Shown: positions 1 through 5,108 of the stretch, one piece after another
Numbering within the stretch: position 1 is the first letter of the stretch
How the letters are laid out: the number at the start of each line of letters is the position of its first letter
Assembly: GCA_012965445.1 (NCBI GenBank)
Contig: DTSJ01000405.1
Location: 1-7,736, forward strand
Source of the DNA: Candidatus Hydrogenedentota bacterium
GTDB taxonomy: Bacteria > Hydrogenedentota > Hydrogenedentia > Hydrogenedentiales > GCA-2746185
DNA: 7,736 bases
Direction of reading: 5' to 3'
Notes under the pieces: model-generated
What the model was told of the DNA's origin: nothing
The model's input: the letters and a program-made list of their open reading frames with translations, nothing else
Database searches by the model: none
Position numbers and translations under genes: made by a program

Positions 1-159
1 TTCGTTGCGAAACGAGTCTCCGTGCGGCATTTTGTCGAGGGTATCCTGACGCTGCTTGCGACCACGGGTCATCGCGATGTTCAGAAAGTCCCCCTTGGTC
101 GGCTCTTCAATGGCTTCGGTGATTTTCTCGTACAAATGCGGGTAGCGGTTGCTGCTCAC
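1..159 (-). CDS. lutB: LutB-like iron-sulfur lactate-utilisation protein, N-terminal fragment
   Basis: Only the first 53 residues are in the window; the gene continues off the left edge. I chose the GTG at 159-157, two bases after the lutC TGA, because a GGGAG Shine-Dalgarno lies 8 nt upstream and the frame is open from there. The fragment shows a helical opening (YPHLYEKITEAIEEP), then FLNIAMTRGRKQRQDTLDKM and PHGDSF. This fits the N-terminus of LutB-type LUD proteins, where an Arg-rich helix is followed by an 'LPHGD.LR'-like turn. LutB-family proteins normally carry a LUD domain and a C-terminal ferredoxin-like [4Fe-4S] region, and act with LutA and LutC in oxidation of L-lactate to pyruvate in the cytoplasm; none of those diagnostic parts is visible. 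The assignment rests on this short match plus adjacency to lutC, and another LUD/Fe-S protein remains possible. Confidence 0.65.
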   Translation of the reverse strand, partial: MSSNRYPHLYEKITEAIEEPTKGDFLNIAMTRGRKQRQDTLDKMPHGDSFRNE

Positions 160-161
160 GT

Positions 162-773
162 TCAATTCTCCCGCGGAATTACGATAGTGTGAACGATTTC
201 CGGGCCGTGAACACCGAGGGTCAGCCGCAGCTCGATGTCGCCGGTGCGGCTGGGGCCGGAAATAAAGCTTGCTACGCAGTTTTTGTCGTGCAGCGCGAAA
301 GCTTTACGCAGAACTGGCGACGCATGCTCTAGTGAATCCACGAAATCGTCTTCGTATACGATACCGATATGGGTTCGCGGTAGAGATGACACTAGGCGGC
401 AGTCGTCGTTCGTGGTGATTTCGACGAGCGTGGAGGTCTGGGCGATAGCGAAATCTGCACCGGATATGCCGACCTGAGCGCGGTCAATGGTGTTCTGGAG
501 TCCGCCTTCGTAGGAGTAAGGTTCCGCGAGCAATTCTATCCCATATTCCGCGCACTGCCCGGCGATGAGAGTTTGAAGCGACTCAGGCAGATGAGCCGTA
601 GCAACGCAGTCTGCGTTTGTTTCACGCACGATGGAAAGGATGATATCCGTCGCACGTTCCATGCTCGAGGCGCGATGAAAGTGTCCGCGAAGCGACTCCA
701 GATGCTCTTTGTATGTATCTAACAAGGGGTTATTGTTCCCGGTGGTTGACGAGGCGGATGGCGGGTACTGCAA
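162..773 (-). CDS. lutC: LutC/YkgG-type LUD-domain lactate utilisation protein
   Basis: A cytoplasmic LUD-domain protein of the LutABC lactate-oxidation system. Numbered from the TTG at 773, it is 203 aa, about the usual length for LutC. Family motifs are clear: GISGADFAIAQTSTLV (103-117), LPRTHIGIVY (131-140), then ISGPSRTGDIELRLTLGVHG (171-190) and PEIVHTIVIP (191-200). The N-terminal 15 residues (Ser/Thr/Asn-rich) do not look like family sequence. The start is uncertain: TTG773 has no Shine-Dalgarno, an in-frame TAA lies at 818-816 upstream, and the predicted promoter places the transcript start only about 2 nt before TTG773. A TTG at 725-723 (residue 17), with GGGA about 11 nt upstream, is an alternative that removes the atypical residues. 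It is the first gene of an operon with lutB, 2 nt apart. LutC lacks Fe-S cysteines in this family, and none is arranged as a cluster here. Confidence 0.88.
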   Translation of the reverse strand: MQYPPSASSTTGNNNPLLDTYKEHLESLRGHFHRASSMERATDIILSIVRETNADCVATAHLPESLQTLIAGQCAEYGIELLAEPYSYEGGLQNTIDRAQVGISGADFAIAQTSTLVEITTNDDCRLVSSLPRTHIGIVYEDDFVDSLEHASPVLRKAFALHDKNCVASFISGPSRTGDIELRLTLGVHGPEIVHTIVIPREN

Positions 774-781
774 GGAGCGGT

Positions 782-811
782 ATTGTAACGTATTGCCGTC
801 ATCGGTGACAA
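782..811 (-). promoter_or_regulatory. Predicted sigma70-type promoter for lutC-lutB
   Basis: On the minus strand, TTGTCA (811-806) and TACAAT (787-782) each match the -35 and -10 consensus at 5 of 6 positions and are separated by 18 bp. The expected transcription start is near 775, almost on the TTG start assigned to lutC. Matches of this quality can occur by chance in AT-rich intergenic DNA. The position, directly ahead of the operon and abutting a palindrome, supports it. Confidence 0.5.
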
Positions 812-818
812 TTAATTA

Positions 819-834
819 TGTGCAAAAATGCACA
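819..834. promoter_or_regulatory. CRP/FNR-like palindromic operator candidate
   Basis: TGTGCAAAAATGCACA is a perfect 6-bp inverted repeat around AAAA. It has the TGTG-N8-CACA geometry of CRP/FNR-superfamily sites, differing from the E. coli CRP consensus (TGTGA-N6-TCACA) by C and G at the inner positions. Its centre (826.5) is about 51 bp upstream of the predicted lutC start and directly behind the -35 box. A regulator there could act on lutCB and possibly on the divergent fliW. The regulator is unknown; a GntR- or LacI-type site is also possible. Confidence 0.4.
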
Positions 835-882
835 AAGTGATATTTTTTCTCGAGTGTGGAGAGTAATTTGGGCATACTTGTC

Positions 883-896
883 GTACATGGAAGTAT
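883..896 (+). promoter_or_regulatory. Predicted CsrA-binding hairpin in the fliW leader
   Basis: GTACATGGAAGT (883-894) matches the CsrA SELEX consensus RUACARGGAUGU at 10 of 12 positions. It can fold with bases 883-886 paired to 893-896 (one G-U pair), leaving the hexaloop AUGGAA with GGA in the loop, the arrangement CsrA prefers. It lies 23 nt upstream of the fliW ATG. A second GGA (907-909) is inside the Shine-Dalgarno GGGGAG. Two sites, one over the ribosome-binding site, is the usual geometry for CsrA repression. Binding is inferred from the pattern. Confidence 0.5.
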
Positions 897-913
897 TTTA
901 GGCAGGGGAGAGT

Positions 914-935
914 GCAGTATGCAGCTGGATACTGC
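914..935 (+). promoter_or_regulatory. Inverted repeat enclosing the fliW start codon
   Basis: GCAGTAT (914-920) and ATACTGC (929-935) are perfect complements around an 8-nt loop, GCAGCTGG. In mRNA this puts the first two bases of the fliW ATG (919-921) in a 7-bp stem, with GGA at 927-929 on the 3' edge of the loop. The stem could limit initiation or assist CsrA control. It may also be a coincidence of coding sequence. Confidence 0.35.
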
Positions 936-1398
936 TCGATTCGGAAAGGTCGAGGTGGATGATCAATCCATCATTACGTTTACTCAACCGATCATCGGGT
1001 TTCAGGAATTTCGTCGTTTCGTCATATTGGACGGACCAGACGACGGCGGTCTGAAGTGGCTCCAGTCTACCGATGCCGAGGACTTGGCCTTTATCCTGAT
1101 GGACCCCCGACAGGTCGTGCCGGACTATGAAGTCAAGCTGGGGGGGCATGAGTTGTCGGAGCTGGCGGTTGGTCAGGCCGACGAGCTGGATGTGTATACC
1201 CTTGTGGTGGTGCCCGGTGATCCCGCCCAGGTGCGGACAAATTTGAAAGCCCCTATCCTAATTAACCCAAACCAGCGACTCGGAAAGCAAACGATTCTAG
1301 ATAAGAGTAGTTATCCGGTTCAGTTTTTGTTGTCACAAGCCCCGCCTGGCGGCGCGGAACCTCTGGAGGAGGTGGACCATGCTCGTTCTAACGCGTAG
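919..1398 (+). CDS. fliW: FliW, flagellar assembly factor and CsrA antagonist
   Basis: FliW binds the translational repressor CsrA and is displaced by free flagellin, so flagellin synthesis follows hook completion; it acts in the cytoplasm. The product from ATG919 is 159 aa, close to family size. Conserved features are the opening [15 protein letters not shown], the F-x-x-P-I-I-G-F turn (21-28), the LQS segment at 48-50, an acidic mid-region, and the signature [18 protein letters not shown] (107-124) followed by SYPVQF (131-136). I chose ATG919, not an in-frame GTG at 856, because GGGGAG lies 8 nt upstream and homology begins here. The Pro/Glu-rich tail (about 140-159) extends into the next gene: the last 20 nt overlap csrA. 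The leader carries a predicted CsrA site and a hairpin over the start codon, suggesting CsrA feedback on its own antagonist. It ends in TAG, so UAG serves as a stop here. Confidence 0.95.
   Translation: MQLDTARFGKVEVDDQSIITFTQPIIGFQEFRRFVILDGPDDGGLKWLQSTDAEDLAFILMDPRQVVPDYEVKLGGHELSELAVGQADELDVYTLVVVPGDPAQVRTNLKAPILINPNQRLGKQTILDKSSYPVQFLLSQAPPGGAEPLEEVDHARSNA
1359..1373 (+). promoter_or_regulatory. Hairpin over the csrA ribosome-binding site with GGA in the loop
   Basis: ACCTC (1359-1363) pairs perfectly with GAGGT (1369-1373), leaving the loop TGGAG. The 3' arm is part of the csrA Shine-Dalgarno (GGAGGAGG, 1365-1372, 6 nt before ATG1379), and the loop presents GGA. A third GGA follows at 1374-1376. 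This is the architecture of CsrA autoregulatory sites; the function here is inferred. Confidence 0.5.
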
Positions 1399-1600
1399 AG
1401 AAAACGAGAGTATCATGATCGGCGACGATATCGAGGTTAAGCTGCTCGATATCAAAGACAGCTAGGTCAAAGTAGGTATCATTGCGCCCTGCGAGGTAGC
1501 GGTGCATCGGCGCGAGGTCTATCTGGCAATCCAGGCGGAAAACCAGGAGGCGGCGGCTCCAACTGATTTGTCCGACATTTCGAATATCCTTCCGGGTTAG
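1379..1600 (+). pseudogene. csrA: csrA, carbon storage/flagellin translation regulator, interrupted by in-frame TAG at codon 29
   Basis: CsrA is a small dimeric RNA-binding protein that blocks translation of target mRNAs such as flagellin and is held inactive by FliW. The frame from ATG1379 reads [20 protein letters not shown], then KLLDIKDS, a TAG stop (1463-1465), VKVGIIAPCEVAVHRREVYL and AIQAENQEAAA, to a terminal TAG. The family has Gln at position 29 (G-[DN]-Q-V-[KR]), so one C-to-T change (CAG to TAG) explains the break. All key residues survive on both sides: L4, R6, V42 and R44 for RNA binding, and N55, which B. subtilis CsrA needs for FliW binding. Total length with Gln29 would be 73 aa, close to FliW-dependent CsrAs. 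As read, translation gives a 28-residue peptide lacking half of each RNA-binding surface. The start overlaps the fliW end by 20 nt and has a strong Shine-Dalgarno. A base-call error, a recent mutation or amber suppression could each account for it. Confidence 0.9.
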
Positions 1601-1605
1601 ATTCT

Positions 1606-2217
1606 ATGCAGATCACTGTCGATGATGAGAGCGGTTTCGTACTCAAGTCCAATCTGGCAACAGTCGGCGACGTTCTTCTCGAAGTGACTGATCATATTCA
1701 ATCGAAAAACCGCGCAATCCAGGCGATCATTGTGGACGGGAAAAATATTCCGCCGGAGGAGTTGACCCAGAATTTCGGAAAGACGCCCATCAGCGAAATC
1801 GACACCGTCGAGGTACGTTCGGCGGGACTTGCTGAACTCGTCGTCAGTACATTGGAGGAAATCGCCGAAGTAATTCCTGAGCTGCCGACTGATCGCTATG
1901 ACTTGGCGCAGATTCTAGCGGGTGACGATCCGGCATCCTGCTTTGCGCAATTCAACCAGTTTCTCGATATATGGGAAGTATTGAAGGATCGTCAGGCACA
2001 AGTGATCGGTTTGCTGAATGTCGAAATCGAGACTGCATCAGTCGGTGGGGCCTCCATTGCCAGACATAACGCCATGCTGAACGACTGCATACGGAACGCC
2101 CGGAAAAGCATGGAGTCGTCGGATTTCCCGGGCTTGTCTGATCTTCTTTCGCACGAACTCGCCGAAATGGCTGAGGTTGAAGAACAGATTATTGAGATGC
2201 TGAGGACGAAGATATAG
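1606..2217 (+). CDS. Uncharacterised protein, third gene of the fliW-csrA cluster
   Basis: I do not recognise a named family. The 203-aa, acidic product has no signal peptide, membrane segment or cysteine metal motif. Residues 1-75 (MQITVDDESG..., VGDVLLEVTDHI at 20-31, AIIVDGKNIPPEEL at 40-53, IDTVEVRSA at 65-73) alternate short strands with one helix, as in a ubiquitin-like beta-grasp fold. Residues 76-95 are a helix, and 110-203 look wholly helical, ending in a pattern (SMESSDFPGLSDLLSHELAEM, about 168-188) that resembles helical tails of flagellar-cluster hypothetical proteins. ATG1606 lies 5 nt after the csrA frame ends, with no strong Shine-Dalgarno, so translation is probably coupled to csrA; the csrA amber could therefore reduce its expression. 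The cluster suggests a flagellar or CsrA/FliW-related role, but that is inference only. It ends in TAG, 9 bp from the convergent recN stop. Confidence 0.8.
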   Translation: MQITVDDESGFVLKSNLATVGDVLLEVTDHIQSKNRAIQAIIVDGKNIPPEELTQNFGKTPISEIDTVEVRSAGLAELVVSTLEEIAEVIPELPTDRYDLAQILAGDDPASCFAQFNQFLDIWEVLKDRQAQVIGLLNVEIETASVGGASIARHNAMLNDCIRNARKSMESSDFPGLSDLLSHELAEMAEVEEQIIEMLRTKI

Positions 2218-2230
2218 TCTTCCGACTCAG
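2200..2230. terminator. Possible bidirectional hairpin between the convergent stops
   Basis: CTGAG (2200-2204) pairs with CTCAG (2226-2230), and GAAGA (2208-2212) with TCTTC (2218-2222). The two stems are separated by a 3x3 internal loop and capped by TATAG. The hairpin spans the stop codons of both the 203-aa gene and recN. No strong T-run follows on either strand, so intrinsic termination is doubtful. It is the only structure I see that could separate the two converging transcripts. Confidence 0.3.
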
Positions 2231-3894
2231 GCCAGTTTCTTGAGCAGCGCCTCAGCATGATCTTTACTGAGCGGTGTGATGGCACCGTCCAACAGGCGCG
2301 CGACTTCCTCCACACGTTTTGTATTTTCGATTACGGTGACCTGCGTTGTCGCCTTGTTTCTGGAGGTCGACTTGGAAACGTGGTAATGCGAATCTGCCGC
2401 AGCTGCGATTTGGGGCAGGTGGGTAATGCAAATCGTCTGATGGTTTTTGGCAAGACTCTTGAGGCGCAGGCCAATCTGATTCGCCACGGCACCTCCGACT
2501 CCGGTGTCAATTTCATCAAATATCAATGTAGGGATCGCGTCGGTTTCGGCAAAAACGGACTTGATGGCAAGCATGATACGCGAGATTTCTCCGCCTGACG
2601 CGACCTGCCGGAGCGCTTTAGCAGGCTCGCCCGGATTGGCCATGAGCCGAAACTCGATTTCGTCAATCCCTGAGAGGCCCAGCGACGTCTCCTTGAACTC
2701 GATGTCAAAAGAAGCGCCGTCCATGCCCAGATCCTGCAAAAGTGTCGTGATTCGGGGTGCCAGTTTCTGCGCGTTCTTCCGTCGTTCGGCGGAAAGTTTC
2801 CGTGCGATCTTCTGGGCTTTTTCGTGTTGGAGCGTTTCCTGCTCCTTGAGACTACTCAAGTTTGAGTCGCGGTCTTCGTAGGCCGCAATTTTTCCGCGTG
2901 CTTCATCAGCATAGGCGAGTACGGTTTCCAGCGTATCGCCATATTTACGTTTCAGGTCGCGGATAAGATTCAGCCGCACGTTGATCGCGTCGAGTTCCTG
3001 TGGATCGTATTCGATTGAGTCGAACAATTGCTGAATTTCAGCCATCTGTGCGTTCAACTGCTCACGAATGTCCTCCATCGCTTCGAGAATGGGTGTGTAG
3101 GCGGGATCGAGTGTGCTCAGGTTTTCGAGTTCACGGCTCGCAGTGCCGATCTGATCCGTTGCTGCCGGTGTGGACTCTGAATCTGACAGGCTTTCTCCGA
3201 TACGCGCGGTCGCCTGACAAACTGCCTCCGTATTCGTTATGCGATTTCGCATGGACTCCAGCGTCAAGTCTTCACCCGGCTCCGGCGCAGCTTTCTCGAT
3301 TTCTTCGAGTTCGAATTTGAGGAATTCCATGTGCCGGGTATGTTCGCGATCCGTGGATTCAAGTTCTGCGATCTGCTTTTGCGTGTCGGTCAAGGAGCGT
3401 GCCGCGTTGTGAAGTTTATCCAGGAGTGGGAGGGATGCCGAATAGCTGTCGAGTACATCGCGCTGTCTGTCGGGTCGGAGGAGCGACTGGTGTTCGTGTT
3501 GACCATGGAGATCGATCAACTCGTCGCCGATTGCCGCGAGAACGCTGACGGGCAGGAGTGAACCGCAGACATAGGCCCGGCTCCGCCCTTCCGCAGAGAC
3601 CATACGCGTGATGTGCAGCTCGTCCTCCTCGAGTTCGATAGCGTTTTCCGAGAGGAGGCTCTGTAGAATTGCTGACGGATGCGTGACCTGAAAGATCGCG
3701 TCGATTTTCGCTTGTTTCGTTCCTGAGCGGACAGCATCGCTTGAGGCGCGCGCGCCGAGGACGAGATTCAGCGCGTGAATGACGATGGATTTTCCCGCGC
3801 CCGTTTCGCCCGTCAGTACGTTGAACCCTTTGGTAAACTGCATCTCGACATCGTCGATCAACGCGTAATTCTGAATGCGCAATGTGTGCAGCAT
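2227..3894 (-). CDS. recN: RecN, DNA double-strand-break repair SMC-like ATPase
   Basis: RecN is a cytoplasmic SMC-like ATPase recruited early to double-strand breaks, acting with RecA in recombinational repair. At 555 aa it matches E. coli RecN (553 aa). Visible elements in order are the N-terminal 'LHTLRIQNYALIDDVEMQF' strand region, Walker A GETGAGKS (29-36), the RecN-type IDLHGQHEHQSLL (127-139), a coiled-coil arm about 155-370 broken near the middle, the ABC signature VASGGEISR (431-439), Walker B with catalytic Glu TLIFDEIDTGVGG (456-468), and the His-switch ITHLPQIAAAAD (490-501). All ATPase residues are intact. ATG3894 has GAGGGA just upstream and begins 7 nt after the tlyA stop, so it is the distal gene of the yacL-ispD-ispF-tlyA-recN run. 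I see no SOS-type operator directly ahead of it; expression is probably from upstream. The 3' end converges on the flagellar cluster. Confidence 0.97.
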   Translation of the reverse strand: MLHTLRIQNYALIDDVEMQFTKGFNVLTGETGAGKSIVIHALNLVLGARASSDAVRSGTKQAKIDAIFQVTHPSAILQSLLSENAIELEEDELHITRMVSAEGRSRAYVCGSLLPVSVLAAIGDELIDLHGQHEHQSLLRPDRQRDVLDSYSASLPLLDKLHNAARSLTDTQKQIAELESTDREHTRHMEFLKFELEEIEKAAPEPGEDLTLESMRNRITNTEAVCQATARIGESLSDSESTPAATDQIGTASRELENLSTLDPAYTPILEAMEDIREQLNAQMAEIQQLFDSIEYDPQELDAINVRLNLIRDLKRKYGDTLETVLAYADEARGKIAAYEDRDSNLSSLKEQETLQHEKAQKIARKLSAERRKNAQKLAPRITTLLQDLGMDGASFDIEFKETSLGLSGIDEIEFRLMANPGEPAKALRQVASGGEISRIMLAIKSVFAETDAIPTLIFDEIDTGVGGAVANQIGLRLKSLAKNHQTICITHLPQIAAAADSHYHVSKSTSRNKATTQVTVIENTKRVEEVARLLDGAITPLSKDHAEALLKKLA

Positions 3895-3901
3895 AGATCC
3901 C

Positions 3902-4636
3902 TCATCCCCCGCGTTTCAGGCAGGCCAGAAACTCCTTGTTGCCCGCCGGACCTTCTATCGGGGAGGGTATCACATCGACAATACTGAAACCCAACGTGAC
4001 TGCCTCGTTGGATACATTCTCGATGACTTCTCGGTGAATTTCAGGATCGCGGATGACCCCGCCTTCGCCGACCTGGTTTTTGCGCGCTTCGAACTGGGGT
4101 TTTATGAGTACGATGCCTTCGGCCTGTTCTGCGAGGAGAGGGACAAGCGCGCGCACGACGAGTTTGAGGGAAATAAACGAGCAGTCTGCCACGAAGACGG
4201 CGGGGATCTCGTCGAGATCGTCGGGAGTCACGTTTCGAATATTCGTGCGCTCCATTACCACGACCCGCGGGTCCTGCCGGAGTTTCCAGTCTAGCTGGCC
4301 ATAGCCGACATCGACGGCGTATACCTTGCGTGCGCCGTTTTGCAGAAGGCAGTCGGTGAATCCGCCTGTCGAAGCGCCGACATCGATTGCGACCTGCCCT
4401 TTGACAGAGAAAGGAAACTTCTCGATTCCGGCCTCAAGTTTTTGGCCCCCCCGGCTGACGTATTTCGATCCTTCATCGATGCTCAGTTCGATTTCGTCGT
4501 CCACTGATTCGCCTGCGGTGCGGAGCGGAGTGCCGTCGGGCGTGCGCACTTTACCAGTCTGAATCAGCCCTTGCGCCTTCGACAACGAACACTCAATGCG
4601 CTGCTGCACGAGTGTATCGAGTCTTACTTTAGGCAT
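3902..4636 (-). CDS. tlyA: TlyA-family rRNA 2'-O-ribose methyltransferase
   Basis: TlyA-family enzymes use S-adenosylmethionine to methylate the 2'-OH of rRNA cytidines; the mycobacterial enzyme modifies 16S C1409 and 23S C1920 and determines capreomycin sensitivity. The 244-aa product has an N-terminal S4 RNA-binding domain (RLDTLVQQRIECSLSKAQGL, residues 5-24) and an FtsJ/RrmJ-type domain with linker YVSRGGQKL (59-67), SAM loop AIDVGASTGGFTDCLL (83-98), AVDVGYGQLDWKL (107-119), ADCSFISLKLV (150-160), LIKPQFEA (177-184) and GPAGNKEFL (229-237). The K-D-K-E tetrad of 2'-O methyltransferases is present as K66, D151, K179 and E235. ATG4636 lies inside the end of ispF (8-nt overlap) and has no clear Shine-Dalgarno, which points to translational coupling. 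The old 'hemolysin' name for this family is probably misleading. The exact rRNA target cannot be read from sequence. Confidence 0.93.
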   Translation of the reverse strand: MPKVRLDTLVQQRIECSLSKAQGLIQTGKVRTPDGTPLRTAGESVDDEIELSIDEGSKYVSRGGQKLEAGIEKFPFSVKGQVAIDVGASTGGFTDCLLQNGARKVYAVDVGYGQLDWKLRQDPRVVVMERTNIRNVTPDDLDEIPAVFVADCSFISLKLVVRALVPLLAEQAEGIVLIKPQFEARKNQVGEGGVIRDPEIHREVIENVSNEAVTLGFSIVDVIPSPIEGPAGNKEFLACLKRGG

Positions 4637-5108
4637 TGGATTGGATCAGAACGATGGCTTGTGTGCTGATTGCTTCTTCGCGGCCTTCCGGGCCAACGCT
4701 TTCGTTCGTCTTCGCTTTTACGGAGATGCGATCGACATCCATCTCTAGAGTTCCAGCAAGACTCGCTCGAATGGCATCGATATGCAGATTGAGCTTGGGC
4801 TGCTGTGCGATAATGTTGGAGTCAATATTCATGATCGAATAGCCCGCTTCCTGAAGCATCGCATGAGACTCGCGCAGTAGATCCAGACTGTTCGAATCCT
4901 GATACTTCGGATCGGTGTCAGGGAAATGCTGCCCAATGTTCCCCAGTGCCGCCGCGCCGAGAATAGCATCGGTAATCGTATGGCTCAGGGCATCGCCGTC
5001 GGAGTGCGCGACGCAGCCTTTCGAATGCGGGATACTTACGCCGCCGAGAATCAAGGGGAGACCTTCTTCGAGTCGATGTATGTCGTATCCGAGCCCAACG
5101 CGAATCAT
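4629..5108 (-). CDS. ispF: IspF, 2-C-methyl-D-erythritol 2,4-cyclodiphosphate synthase
   Basis: IspF is the MEP-pathway lyase that cyclises CDP-methylerythritol 2-phosphate to ME-2,4-cPP and releases CMP; it is a cytoplasmic homotrimer with active-site zinc. The 159-aa protein is of normal length. The metal ligands are present as D9 and H11 in GLGYDIHR (5-12) and H43 in AHSDGDALSHTITDAI (34-49). The LGNIGQHFPDTDP loop (55-67) and KAKTNESVGPEGREEAI (131-147) cover the substrate and CMP-binding region; the latter replaces the common 'GxGRGEGI' with PEGREEAI. ATG5108 overlaps the ispD stop as ATGA, with AAAGGA upstream, the usual tight ispD-ispF arrangement. Unlike alpha- and epsilonproteobacteria, the two enzymes are not fused. 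Confidence 0.97.
   Translation of the reverse strand: MIRVGLGYDIHRLEEGLPLILGGVSIPHSKGCVAHSDGDALSHTITDAILGAAALGNIGQHFPDTDPKYQDSNSLDLLRESHAMLQEAGYSIMNIDSNIIAQQPKLNLHIDAIRASLAGTLEMDVDRISVKAKTNESVGPEGREEAISTQAIVLIQSNA

Noticed and set aside
868..885. Sigma54-like -24/-12 element ahead of fliW
   Set aside because: Only about 7 of 11 positions fit and the -12 GC is GT. The implied start would also lie within or after the predicted CsrA hairpin.
856..918. In-frame GTG856 as the fliW start, adding 21 residues
   Set aside because: The added residues lack FliW homology, while ATG919 has GGGGAG at good spacing and starts exactly where family sequence begins.
1466..1600. Separate small gene starting after the csrA amber codon
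   Set aside because: The first in-frame start candidate is a GTG near codon 42 without a Shine-Dalgarno. The product would be a C-terminal CsrA fragment, so one broken csrA is simpler.
1396..2217. Genome-wide reassignment of UAG as a sense codon
   Set aside because: fliW and the 203-aa gene end in TAG at sensible places. Readthrough of the 203-aa gene would give a long antisense-to-recN tail with no protein character.
3000..4304. Long open frames on the plus strand opposite recN and tlyA
   Set aside because: They lie wholly antisense to well-conserved genes, lack recognisable motifs and ribosome-binding sites, and follow from the codon bias of the real genes.
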